Origin: Nostoc sp. TCL26-01
GTDB lineage: Bacteria; Cyanobacteriota; Cyanobacteriia; Cyanobacteriales; Nostocaceae
Assembly (NCBI RefSeq): GCF_013393945.1
Contig: NZ_CP040297.1
Location: 2,248,804-2,312,803, forward strand
Direction: 5' to 3'
Length of the DNA: 64,000 nucleotides
This document shows positions 33,416 through 42,778 of the stretch, in pieces. The position numbers were made by a program, and so were the translations under genes. The notes beneath the pieces were generated by a model. The model was not told where the DNA came from and did not search any database. It saw only the letters and a list, made by a program, of their open reading frames with translations. How positions within the stretch are numbered: the first letter of the stretch is position 1; every line of letters starts with the position of its first letter.

Positions 33416-36400
33416 CTACAAATTCACTTCTTGTTGCTGATACAAGTAGAAATAATGTCCTCTGGCTGCCATTAGTGCTTGGTGGCTACCTTGTTCTATA
33501 ACTTTCCCTCCATCCATGACGACGATGCTATCGGCGTGACTGACGGTGTTGAGGCGGTGGGTGATAAAGAATACTGTGCTACCTTGGAAGGCTTTGGCTA
33601 AGTTGAGGCAGACTTGTCGTTCTGTGGGGTAGTCTAGGGCGCTTGTTGCTTCGTCTAGAACTAAGAGTTTTGGTCTTTGTAAGACTGAACGAGCGATCGC
33701 TATTCTCTGTCTTTGTCCCCCAGAAAGTCCAGCACCTCGTTCTCCCACGCGGGTATTGTAGCCGTTGGGTAGGCTCATAATAAATTCGTGGGCGGCGGCG
33801 ACTCTGGCAGCTTCGATGATTTCTTCGGTAGTGGCATCGGGGTTTGTCAAGGCAATGTTTTCTTGGACTGTCCCGTCAAATAACAATGTCTCTTGGGGAA
33901 CGACACCGACTTGTCGCCGCAGTGAATAGAGTTCTACTTTGGCAATGTCGTAACCATCAATCAAGATGCGGCCAGACTCGACATCATACAGTCTGAGCAG
34001 CAATTTCATCATCGTACTCTTACCGGAACCACTTTGACCGACGATACCGACAAATTGACCTGATGAAATTTCTAGATTGACGTTGGCTAGTTGTAAGGGG
34101 CCGCTCGGTGCGAAGCGGAAGGAGACATTTTCGTATGTAATATTTCCTTGAATCTCTGGTAAGGCGATATTATAGCGATCAACTTCGGCTTCTTGGGGTG
34201 TATCAACGATATCACTTAGTCGTTCTAGCGATAAGGCTGTTTCTTGGAAGCTTTGCCAGAGTTGTGCCAAGCGTAAAATCGGGCTGGTGACGTAACCAGA
34301 GATAATTCTAAAGGCGATTAATTCCCCTAAAGTTAATTCTCCTTGCAGTACCAGATAAGCTCCCACCCACAAGACTAATAAGCTACTGAGTTTGTTGAGG
34401 AAATTACTGGTGGAATTAGCGAGGGTTGAGGTGACGACAGTTTTGAAACCAGCTGCTACATATCGACCATACCGTTCTTGCCAAGAGAAGCGCGATCGCA
34501 GTTCAATATTTTGGGCTTTGACTGTCTGAATGCCTGACATCACCTCAACTAAATAAGACTGAGTTTCTGAGTTGCGTTCCGCTTTGGCTCGTAACTGTCT
34601 ACTGACAGTCGGGGAAGCTATTAAGGTGATAATGACGAAAATGGGAATTGTCCCTAAACCAACGAGGGTGAGTTGCCAGCTGTAAAACAGCATGACGATG
34701 ATATAAACGACGGAAAATACAGCGTCTAATCCTACTGTTAAAGCTGTCCCAGTTAAGAACTGGCGGATATTTTCTAATTCGTTGATACGGGTAGATAATT
34801 CACCCACAGGCCGCTTTTCAAAGTAGCGCAGGGGTAATCGTAATAAATGATCGATGATTTGCGAACCCAAACCCATATCAATGCGGTTGGTGGTATCGAC
34901 AAATAGGTAGGTCCGCAAGGTGGTGAGTACGGCTTCAAATATCCCTACTACTAATAGCAATACTCCCAAAACATTGAGAGTACTGATACTGTTTTGGACG
35001 ATAACTTTGTCAATAATTAGCTGAATCACCAGGGGGTTGGCTAAGGCTGCTAATTGCACAAAGAAGGAAGCGATAAATACTTCGATCAGGACTCGACGAT
35101 GGCGGGATAGATAGGGCAGAAACCACCGTAAACCGAAGCGTTCTTGGGGTGTTTCTTTGGTGGCAGATACCATCAGTACCCTGATTTGTGGGGGGAAGCT
35201 GCCTTCTAGAACCTCTAAATGCTCGACTATTTGAGCAGGTTTACAACGGACAATCCCTTGAGATGGCACACCTAAAACTACATTATGGCTATCGGCTGCA
35301 TAGAGAACAGCAAAACCATCTCCATAACGCACTAGGGCTGGGGTGGGGATGCGGGTAATTGCTGCTGCGGGTAAGTCTATTAAATGGGCTTTGAGTCCAA
35401 TTAATTCTGATAGGTAGGCGCAAGCTGGAAATGAGATGTTGCCTTGGCGTTTGATTTGCTCATTTAAAATCCGCCGGACAACTTCTTTGCGTAGGGGGAC
35501 TTGTAGGTGCTTGGCCAGCATTTGAAAGCAGGCGAAGGTAGAATTTAACTCGCCCTTACCACGGAAAAATGGAAATTTTTGGCGTTTTTGTTTGCCGTTG
35601 TCTTGGGAGTAATTTGCTTGAGAAAAGTCTTCTTCTGTAGCGTAGGGAATATCTATAACGTCGTCTACCGGTACTTGGGGATCGTGAACAGCCAGTGGTA
35701 CTGGTTGTGGAGTACTCTCCAACAATGATAAATCTGCTGGGTCAAGACCGATTAAACGGGCAGGATTTTCGCCTCTGACTTCAATGGTTAAGTTACCATC
35801 ACTGGGTTCTAGGCGAGAACCGATGGGAAAGTTGATGACTGTACCACCACTGACGAACCAAACACTTTCTCTATCAAGTTGGTTGAAATAGGTTCTGCCT
35901 GGCTGGAGGTATTGGACTTTAGCATTTTTCAGGGCTTGTGTAGCTAGTTCGTCGAGGTTGGTAACGACATTAGCTTGCTGTGCTAATTGGGCAGCTAATA
36001 CATCAAAAACTTCGATTAAATGACTGTGGTTTTGGCGTGAGAGTGCAAATGCGGGATAGGTTCTGAGTAAACGTAGGTAGTCGGTTGTATTGAATGTTAA
36101 ACCAATGATTTCTTCAGTTGAGGCAGTTGCTGTCTCACAAGCTACATTCCGTAACAAGCCAATTTCCCCAATCATCTCCCCTGGTTGCAGCAAGGTCAAG
36201 GTTTTGGGCATTTGCGTTTGTGGGTCGAATCCCAACAATCGCACCTGTCCTTCAAAAATAATAGTGACTTTGTCGGGGACTCTTTCTTTGCCAATGATTT
36301 TTTGTCCAATGCGATAGCGAAATGCCTGTATCTGCTCTAGTAAATTGCTAATTTCTGTACTGGGGAGTTGGTCGAATCCTTCCAGTTGGCAGATAAATTC

Positions 36401-36427
36401 TTGAAAATCGCTCTTAATATATGTCAT
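33416..36427 (-). CDS. ABC exporter with cyclic-nucleotide-binding and degenerate C39-like domains
   Basis: A 1003-residue type I secretion ATPase. Domains in order: cNMP-binding-like domain (about 15-135; VTIIFEGQVRLLGFD, LLQPGEMIGEIGLL), a less clear linker domain (to about 270), a C39-like region (about 290-410), ABC membrane domain (about 445-720) and ATPase (Walker A GQSGSGKST, signature LSGGQRQR, Walker B LLVLDEATSALD, His in THRLNTVS). The C39 region lacks the usual GAACL cysteine box and the His near the end (LVRYGDGFAVLY), so it probably binds rather than cuts its substrate. The cNMP domain suggests gating by a nucleotide or similar ligand. Confidence 0.9.
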   Translation of the reverse strand: MTYIKSDFQEFICQLEGFDQLPSTEISNLLEQIQAFRYRIGQKIIGKERVPDKVTIIFEGQVRLLGFDPQTQMPKTLTLLQPGEMIGEIGLLRNVACETATASTEEIIGLTFNTTDYLRLLRTYPAFALSRQNHSHLIEVFDVLAAQLAQQANVVTNLDELATQALKNAKVQYLQPGRTYFNQLDRESVWFVSGGTVINFPIGSRLEPSDGNLTIEVRGENPARLIGLDPADLSLLESTPQPVPLAVHDPQVPVDDVIDIPYATEEDFSQANYSQDNGKQKRQKFPFFRGKGELNSTFACFQMLAKHLQVPLRKEVVRRILNEQIKRQGNISFPACAYLSELIGLKAHLIDLPAAAITRIPTPALVRYGDGFAVLYAADSHNVVLGVPSQGIVRCKPAQIVEHLEVLEGSFPPQIRVLMVSATKETPQERFGLRWFLPYLSRHRRVLIEVFIASFFVQLAALANPLVIQLIIDKVIVQNSISTLNVLGVLLLVVGIFEAVLTTLRTYLFVDTTNRIDMGLGSQIIDHLLRLPLRYFEKRPVGELSTRINELENIRQFLTGTALTVGLDAVFSVVYIIVMLFYSWQLTLVGLGTIPIFVIITLIASPTVSRQLRAKAERNSETQSYLVEVMSGIQTVKAQNIELRSRFSWQERYGRYVAAGFKTVVTSTLANSTSNFLNKLSSLLVLWVGAYLVLQGELTLGELIAFRIISGYVTSPILRLAQLWQSFQETALSLERLSDIVDTPQEAEVDRYNIALPEIQGNITYENVSFRFAPSGPLQLANVNLEISSGQFVGIVGQSGSGKSTMMKLLLRLYDVESGRILIDGYDIAKVELYSLRRQVGVVPQETLLFDGTVQENIALTNPDATTEEIIEAARVAAAHEFIMSLPNGYNTRVGERGAGLSGGQRQRIAIARSVLQRPKLLVLDEATSALDYPTERQVCLNLAKAFQGSTVFFITHRLNTVSHADSIVVMDGGKVIEQGSHQALMAARGHYFYLYQQQEVNL

Positions 36428-37233
36428 TTTTACTTCAGTTAAATAGTTTATCTACTGTCGGCAGACAAAAACGCAATTTTTCTTAAATTTTGATTTGCAT
36501 AAAACTTTATTAGTTCTTAACCAAGGCTAAATCTTTGTTTATCTTTCACCTATTTTTTGTTTAGTTATTCAAACTGTTTGAATCTGATATCTAGTTGGTT
36601 GGCGATCTTTACATACGTATACAAAATATCTGTGAGTTTATAAGTAAATCCAAAATATCACAACTTTGCTTACCAAGAAATACTTAGTACGCTTAAAATT
36701 AGTTAGAAAAATCCACTTAATTTTCGTCAACTACGGATAAAAGTATTGTTAATCCGCCTGTTGCTAGGTCAGTACTGGAATTTATCTGAATTCTTGAAAA
36801 TTTATTAAATTATTTGTCAGTTATTCTTTAATCAACCACAACGGCACAGAGACACGGAGATAATTAAAATAGCTTGAGTTCGACGGTTGCTCAAAAATTC
36901 TCGGTTGAGTGTAGTGGTAGCGTGACCTAAGAGGGTGTTGGAAAAGTTTCAGTAGGTATAAAAATGTCATTCTGACTGGAGCGGAGCGTCAGGAAGAATC
37001 TAGGTTTTGTGGCACATACCGAGATGTTTCATTCCGCTACGCTGCATTCAACATGACAAACAAACAGACTTTTCCAACGTCCTCTAACACTAGGATATAC
37101 ATTGGGTTCCTCAGATCATGTTGGGTTACGCAAAGCCTCCACCCAACCTACTAATACTAATAGGGGTTTAGCATTGCTAAACCCCCATAAAAATCTACAT
37201 TCTACATTTATGTCATTTTTTCGGAATTAAGCG
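36428..37233. other. Intergenic region with a miniature element
   Basis: About 800 bases. The first 400 are AT-rich with no gene and should include the ABC exporter promoter. Then come an ACCACAACGGCACAGAGACACGGAG repeat trace (36836-36860), a miniature element (36931-37084) and a GTTGGGTTACGCAAAGCC/ACCCAACCTAC segment (37123-37149) shared with 1975-2006. No export cargo gene was found. Confidence 0.65.
36931..37084. mobile_element. 154-bp miniature inverted-repeat element, TSD TAA
   Basis: GAGGGTGTTGGAAAAGT at the left and ACTTTTCCAACGTCCTC at the right are inverted repeats (15 of 17). TAA flanks both sides (36928-36930 and 37085-37087). There is no coding capacity. A 3-base TNA target would fit an IS5-group transposase acting in trans. 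Confidence 0.82.
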
Positions 37234-38211
37234 TTAATATCCGCCTTCCTCTTCATATTCTGGTTGTCTTTCTTTCACTTTCTTGGGAATATTTACTGGC
37301 TGTGGTGGTGCATCTTCCCAAGCATCACCTTCGACATCGTCATAGTCATCGTAGTCGTTGCTGTAAGGTTTAGTGTAGGGTTGGGATGGAGGCTGTTGAT
37401 ATCTGTCCTTGTCTGTGGCTTCACTCCAGTTGTCTTCTTCGTCTTCTTCGTATTGAATCGATTCGTACTGGCGCGCCTTCATGACTTGGCGTTGTGGTCT
37501 TTCTTCTTCGATATAATCTTCATGCCATTCTTCCTCAGCCACGGGTTCGGGGGTGCGGACTTTGGGCTTGGGTGGCTGTAGGGGTACGCCACTGGGAAGT
37601 TGATTGGCTGGGGAAACAGCGCGGGGGGCAGAATAGCCGTATTCTTCTTCTGCATCTCTTTCCCAGGGGGCTTTACCAATACCCAGGCGTTCTAGTAAAC
37701 CGACTGTTAACTGATTTACTCGTTCTTCGGCTCCTTCAAACACGATTAAGCGATTGGGGCCAGTGCTGACTACTTCTTCTATGGATATTTCGTAGGTGCT
37801 TAAAAACTGGTCGGGAATTTGCGGGACTCCCAAGGAAGCAATGATAATGGAAGTCAGTTTACCTGTTTCGGCTGCAAATCTAAAGCCCCGGACTCTACCT
37901 AGAACTTCACCTGTTTCTGTAATTACTTCCCAGTTAATCAGGTTACTGAGGGCTTCTACCTCAATATCTTCTATGGCATCTTCGTTATCAACCAGGATAA
38001 CATCACCAAATTGGTTGATACTGTTGAGGTACATATAACGTGGTAGGCCAGAGATAGAGATCAGGCTGTCTCGTAAACCAAGAGCCACAACCTCTCTTTG
38101 ATCGATATCCACCCAAATTTGACTGACAATGCCTAACCGCTTACCGTTGTCGCGGGTAATCACTTGGGTGTTTAATATGTCGGAACGTCTAATTATTTGC
38201 TCAGAGGTCAT
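37234..38211 (-). CDS. PRC-barrel protein with long acidic tail
   Basis: A 325-residue protein with two PRC-barrel domains (about 5-80: RRSDILNTQVITRDNGKRLGIVSQIWVDIDQREVVALGL; about 85-165: LINWEVITETGEVLGRVRGFRF). An acidic, Pro/Gln/Tyr-rich, probably disordered tail follows (about 190-325; EEDEEDNWSE, YDDYDDVEGDAWED). PRC barrels occur in RimM and photosynthetic reaction-centre H subunits; in cyanobacteria this two-barrel form is common and of unknown role. It is 58 bases downstream of smc on the same strand and may be co-transcribed. Confidence 0.87.
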   Translation of the reverse strand: MTSEQIIRRSDILNTQVITRDNGKRLGIVSQIWVDIDQREVVALGLRDSLISISGLPRYMYLNSINQFGDVILVDNEDAIEDIEVEALSNLINWEVITETGEVLGRVRGFRFAAETGKLTSIIIASLGVPQIPDQFLSTYEISIEEVVSTGPNRLIVFEGAEERVNQLTVGLLERLGIGKAPWERDAEEEYGYSAPRAVSPANQLPSGVPLQPPKPKVRTPEPVAEEEWHEDYIEEERPQRQVMKARQYESIQYEEDEEDNWSEATDKDRYQQPPSQPYTKPYSNDYDDYDDVEGDAWEDAPPQPVNIPKKVKERQPEYEEEGGY

Positions 38212-38269
38212 TCTATACGGAGTCCTGATCTCGAATCCGGTTTATCTATACACTATTATTAACAAAAAC

Positions 38270-41200
38270 TCAAGCAGATGTATTCGTGGATTGTAACTTA
38301 ATTCCCAAAACTTGAGTATAAGCTCCCCGCGCCTGAGTAACGCCAATTGTGCGTTCGGCTGATTCTATCATCGGACGGCGCAAACTCACAACTATGAACT
38401 GGGCTAGCTGTGCCTGTTGTTTAATCATTCTGGATAATCTTTCGACGTTTGCCCCATCAAGAAACATATCTACTTCATCAAAGGCGTAAAATGGTGATGG
38501 GCGATAGCGTTGTAGGGCAAAAATAAAGCTTAAGGCGGTGAGGGATTTTTCGCCTCCAGACATGGAAGCGAGTCTTTGGACTGGTTTGCCTTTGGGATGG
38601 GCGACTAGGTTTAAGCCACTGATAAAAGGATCTTCTGGGTTGTCGAGTTGGAGGTAGCCGTCACCGTCAGAGAGGGTGGCAAAAATTGACTGGAAGTTTT
38701 CATTGACAGCGTCGAATGCTTCCTTGAAGGCTTTTTGGCGTAAGGTGGTGAAGTTTTCGATGCGTAGCAGTAATTCTGTGCGTTCTGCTTCTAGTGTCTG
38801 TAATTTTTGTGAGAGTTCTTCTAGACGCTTTTGCGTGCGTTCGTACTCTTCCAAGGCCAGCATATTCACAGGTTCCATTGCCTGTAAACGCTTGGTGAGC
38901 GATCGCAATTCTTTTTGCAATTCTTCTAAGTCTACTTTGTCGGGGACTTCTGGTAAAGGGTTAGGTAATTCTGTCGCTAATTCTCGCAGTTGATTTTGTA
39001 AGGCGGTTAAATCTTCCCGGCGCTTGAGTTGGGTTTCTTCTAACTTCTGGATTTCCCATTCTAATTGTTGCTGACGGAGGAGATGCGATCGCACTTCTTG
39101 TTCAATTGTGTCGCGTTTTTGTTTCTCTTCACCCAGATGTTGTTCCAATTCGCCTAATTTGGTGCGGGTTTGGGTGATTTGCGTGCTGAGTGCTGAGTGC
39201 TGAGTGGTGAGTGAGGCGAGTTGATGTTGTTGGGTTTGTTGTTCTTGGTGATATTGGTTGATGCGTTGTTCGGCTTCTTGGATGCGTTCTTGTAAACGTT
39301 GCTGTTGATTTTCCAGATTTTGTAATCTTTGTTCGGCTTCTCTAAAGGCGGTTTCCCGTTGTTGTAATTGTTGTTCTTGGGTTTTAATTGTTGCTTGGAT
39401 TTGTTGCCATTCACTAGGGGTTTGGGAGGCTTCCAACTCAGCTAAGGTGTGGCGTAACTGTTGTAATTGACTTTCTTGTCCTGGTAATTCTTGGTCTAAT
39501 ATTTGTAGACGAGATTGAGATGTGGTGAATTTTTCGGTGTTTTGGGTGAGTTGCGATCGCGTCCCGTCTAATTGCCCGGTTAAACTTTTAATATCCTTAT
39601 GCAACTGTTCTAATTGCAACTGCTGTTCCCGTCGTGCTTGACGTGTTTCGGTAAGTTGTTGAGATAGTTGTTTGGTTTTTGTGGATAAAGAGGCGATCGC
39701 ATCGCCACAACGGTTTAAAATTCGATCTATATCGGTTAAACGTTGTTTTAAACCAATTGCTTCGTCTGATTCTGCTGCTTCTGTATTGCCAAATCGTAAT
39801 GAGGAACGTTGATTACTGCTACCACCAGTCATAGCCCCACTGGTTTCTAACAATTCCCCGTCTAAGGTAACGATGCGATATAAGCCGAGATTTTTCCGCG
39901 CTGTTTCTAAACTGGCGAAGACGACGGTATTACCAAAAACGTAATTGAAGATATCTTTATAACGGCGATCGCAGTCTACCAAATTCACCGCATAATTAAC
40001 AAAACCATTTGCTAACCGCAGCGTCGCATCTTGGGTAATTTTATGCGACTGAATCTTATTTAATGGTAAAAATGTCGCCCTCCCCGCCCGCTTTTGTTTA
40101 AGTAGTTCAATACCGGCGGCGGCGATACCATCATCCTCCACTACAATATGTCCCAACCGCGCCCCAGCCGCAATTTCTAACGCCAATTGAAAGCGGGGTT
40201 CTACTCGTCCTAAATGTACCACCAAACCACACACCCCAGGCATTCCCGATTGAATAATCACTTTACTAGCTTGGGTTCCTTGGACTTCTTGTTGTGCTTG
40301 GGCTTGTGCTTCTAGTCTATCTAGCTGTCGTTGTTTATCCCGTTGTTCTTGCAACAGTCGCTTTTGAGTATCTTGTTGAATTTGTAATTCCTGTTCTGTA
40401 GCGGCGAGATTTTGAGCTAAATCTTGGATGGGTTCGCTAGAGAGATTAAATTCTGCTTCTACTCGTTCACACTCAGCTTGTTTTTCTGCCAATTGGGGTT
40501 CTATAGTGGCAATTAACTGAGTTTGTTCTTGAATCAATTGTTCTAACTGGTTGTTCCGTTCCCTCAGTTGCGCTTGTTCTGTGCGTTGCGGTTCCAAGGT
40601 TTGCAACAAAGTCTCAATTTGCCGATTTAAAGCTGTTTGCTGCTGTACCCAAGCTTCCGAGGCGGAAGCAATTTCGGCTGCGGCTTCGCGGGACTTTGCC
40701 AAAGCTTGTTGTGCTTCATCCCGTTGTTGCTGACAATAGATAATAGATTGTCGTTCTAAATCCTGTGCTTGAGCAATTTCACCCAAACCTTGCTGATGTT
40801 GGTGAATATCTTGCTGTGTTTGCGCTAACCGTCTGGCAGTTTCTTGAGAACTCGTCTCTAATTCCGTTTGCTGACGCTGGAGTTGTTTCCGTTCTGCTTC
40901 TTGGGTAGCTAGAGTAGATTGTACCGCCAGTAGTTCCTCCTCCCCCATCGCTTTGACATGGGCATTGAGTTGGGCTAACTCAGCCGTCTTTTGAGCGATT
41001 TCTGTATTCAGGCTTGCCAGTTGAGTAGTCAGGTCGCCATAATGGCGATCGCCACTTTGAATTTCCCCTACTAACTTCTCTTGCTGTGCTTGCAGGGAAC
41101 GCCAAGATAAAACTGCTTCCCAAGATTGTTTATGTAAAAACTCCGTCCGTAACTTTTGATATTTCTCCGCCTTGGCTCGGTCTTGCGATAGGCGATCGCG

Positions 41201-41899
41201 TTGTAAAGTTAATTCAGACTCAATAATCTTACAACTATCTTCCTTATCCTTGACTTCTTCCAAAGTTCCCTTAGCTTGGACAATTTTTCGATCAAATGCG
41301 GCTACCCCAGCCAACTCATCAATAATTTCCCGGCGTTCCTTGGCATTCATCGAGATAATGCTAGTCACGTCCCCTTGCAATACTACGTTATAACCTTCAG
41401 GATAAATCCGCAGCCTTTGTAATTCCTCATGCAACTCCGTCAGCGTTGCAGAAATCCCATTGATATAGTAATTCGATGTATAAGTCCCCTGATAAGTTAC
41501 CCGCAGCTTTCTGGTGACACTCCAATCAGTCATCCGATGACCATTACCATTTAACGGTTGTTCAGGAGATTCTTGTAATAATTCTTCATCATTTTCCACC
41601 ACCGACATTTGATCATTAGCATCTATCAAATCCGACAAATCAAACGTCACCGTCACACTAGCTTCCACCGCCGCCCGACTTTTAGCCGTTTGATTATTAT
41701 TCACCAAATCGGGTAAGCGATCGGCACGCATCCCTTTAGAACTGGCAAGTCCCAAACAAAACAGCAGCGCATCCAATATATTAGACTTACCCGAACCATT
41801 CGGCCCAGAGACGACAGTAAAACCCGGCAGTAAAGGGACTGAGGTAGTACCGCCGAAGGATTTGAAATTGGTAAGTTCTACGCGCTTAATATGCACCAT
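38270..41899 (-). CDS. smc: Chromosome segregation ATPase SMC
   Basis: A 1209-residue SMC protein of the condensin complex. Walker A GPNGSGKSN (32-40), long coiled coil, hinge (about 530-690; GVCGLVVHLGRVEPRFQLALEIAAGARLGHIVVED), second coiled coil, then signature SMSGGEKSLTALSF and Walker B YAFDEVDMFLDG. The length is normal. The C-terminal coiled coil contains TQHSALSTQ, encoded by a GTGCTGAGTGCTGAGTG repeat (39182-39217) identical in type to intergenic repeats, taken up in frame. No scpA or scpB gene is adjacent. Confidence 0.97.
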   Translation of the reverse strand: MVHIKRVELTNFKSFGGTTSVPLLPGFTVVSGPNGSGKSNILDALLFCLGLASSKGMRADRLPDLVNNNQTAKSRAAVEASVTVTFDLSDLIDANDQMSVVENDEELLQESPEQPLNGNGHRMTDWSVTRKLRVTYQGTYTSNYYINGISATLTELHEELQRLRIYPEGYNVVLQGDVTSIISMNAKERREIIDELAGVAAFDRKIVQAKGTLEEVKDKEDSCKIIESELTLQRDRLSQDRAKAEKYQKLRTEFLHKQSWEAVLSWRSLQAQQEKLVGEIQSGDRHYGDLTTQLASLNTEIAQKTAELAQLNAHVKAMGEEELLAVQSTLATQEAERKQLQRQQTELETSSQETARRLAQTQQDIHQHQQGLGEIAQAQDLERQSIIYCQQQRDEAQQALAKSREAAAEIASASEAWVQQQTALNRQIETLLQTLEPQRTEQAQLRERNNQLEQLIQEQTQLIATIEPQLAEKQAECERVEAEFNLSSEPIQDLAQNLAATEQELQIQQDTQKRLLQEQRDKQRQLDRLEAQAQAQQEVQGTQASKVIIQSGMPGVCGLVVHLGRVEPRFQLALEIAAGARLGHIVVEDDGIAAAGIELLKQKRAGRATFLPLNKIQSHKITQDATLRLANGFVNYAVNLVDCDRRYKDIFNYVFGNTVVFASLETARKNLGLYRIVTLDGELLETSGAMTGGSSNQRSSLRFGNTEAAESDEAIGLKQRLTDIDRILNRCGDAIASLSTKTKQLSQQLTETRQARREQQLQLEQLHKDIKSLTGQLDGTRSQLTQNTEKFTTSQSRLQILDQELPGQESQLQQLRHTLAELEASQTPSEWQQIQATIKTQEQQLQQRETAFREAEQRLQNLENQQQRLQERIQEAEQRINQYHQEQQTQQHQLASLTTQHSALSTQITQTRTKLGELEQHLGEEKQKRDTIEQEVRSHLLRQQQLEWEIQKLEETQLKRREDLTALQNQLRELATELPNPLPEVPDKVDLEELQKELRSLTKRLQAMEPVNMLALEEYERTQKRLEELSQKLQTLEAERTELLLRIENFTTLRQKAFKEAFDAVNENFQSIFATLSDGDGYLQLDNPEDPFISGLNLVAHPKGKPVQRLASMSGGEKSLTALSFIFALQRYRPSPFYAFDEVDMFLDGANVERLSRMIKQQAQLAQFIVVSLRRPMIESAERTIGVTQARGAYTQVLGIKLQSTNTSA
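39182..39217. repeat. GTGCTGAGTGCTGAGTG repeat inside smc
   Basis: Three TGCTGAG/TGGTGAG units lie in the second coiled-coil arm of smc. The same units occur between genes at 33307-33330 and 61975-62060. Confidence 0.85.
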
Positions 41900-42223
41900 G
41901 CAGTGCTGGTTAACTCAAGTCAATGAAGAACAAGTGTATCAATTAATTAAAATTTCGCAATAGGTTAGCACGAAGAATTTAGGATTTTTGTCACACCAAA
42001 GCCCAGAGAAACAAAAGAGGTAAGCAGAGTTTAACAGTGAATTGTCGCAATTGGTATAGTTTAAATCAACCTAAAACTCTCCCCAATCCTTCTCTGACGC
42101 AAACAGAAGCAGAGATATTCCTCATTTTGCCCGAAAAAACTAAGTTTTCCCAGCCTCTTACCGACGAGGAGATAGGCTGAGAGAGGGATTATGAGTATAT
42201 TTTTTAACTTTTTCCACAACCCC
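41900..42223. other. Intergenic region upstream of smc
   Basis: 324 bases without a gene. A CAGCCT/AGGCTG stem at about 42151-42180 could be the end of the upstream small gene transcript. The smc promoter must lie near 41900-42100; no clear box was found. Confidence 0.4.
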
Positions 42224-42565
42224 TTACCGAGATTCTATTTTAGACACTCGCTCCTCTAATTTATTCACTTGTTGCTTTAATTCCACTACCAGAGTAGCAA
42301 GACGATCAAACATTCGCTCTCTATCTTGTTGAGATAAGTTTCTTCTAGAACCAGATGGCACTGTAATTGTTGTGCGTGCAGAAGAAGGTGGACGATTTTG
42401 ATTCAGTTGCGATTCGATTTGACTTAATCGTGATTGCACACGATTAAAATCAGCCTGCAAATTGTTGAGGCGAGATTCAATCTGTTGTGATGCAGCCGGG
42501 TTTGATAGCAAGCCCAACCAAATAATCATGAATAAGATCCCAGCAAATAATAATCTCCGTAACAT
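42224..42565 (-). CDS. Small exported coiled-coil protein
   Basis: A 113-residue protein with a signal peptide or anchor (about 1-26, ending NPAAS), a coiled coil (QIESRLNNLQADFNRVQSRLSQIESQLN), a Ser/Thr-rich linker and a second coiled coil (VVELKQQVNKLEERVSKIES). Repeated LxxxxxRLxxIE heptads suggest oligomerisation in the periplasm. The family is not recognised beyond this architecture. Confidence 0.78.
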   Translation of the reverse strand: MLRRLLFAGILFMIIWLGLLSNPAASQQIESRLNNLQADFNRVQSRLSQIESQLNQNRPPSSARTTITVPSGSRRNLSQQDRERMFDRLATLVVELKQQVNKLEERVSKIESR

Positions 42566-42600
42566 CTTATCTACTCCTTGGGAATAGAGATATAAAATAG

Positions 42601-42770
42601 AATTCAGGATTCAGGAGTCAGAATTGAATTCTGTGTAACTGGCAGATAGCGCAGCGTAAAGCCTTCTCTTTTAGAGACGCTAACCCGAATGCTATGCGAA
42701 CGCTTAGAGCGAGAATCAAGCGTTTGAATTACTAACTGGGTTTAACGTCTTGATTCTGACTCCTGAATTC
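42601..42770. mobile_element. Element with perfect 16-bp inverted ends (ATTCAGGAGTCAGAAT)
   Basis: ATTCAGGAGTCAGAAT (42610-42625) is the perfect reverse complement of ATTCTGACTCCTGAAT (42753-42768). An inner inverted part (GCGTAAAGCC..., GAACGCTTAGAGCG) is also visible. No frame codes. A partial relative lies at 56618-56690 (AATTCAGGAGTCAGTTGTCAG). Confidence 0.7.
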
Positions 42771-42778
42771 TTCTTCAA

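Noticed and set aside
39154..39414. An Asn/Lys/Pro-rich 86-codon frame inside smc
   Set aside because: It is an out-of-frame reading of the coiled-coil coding region.
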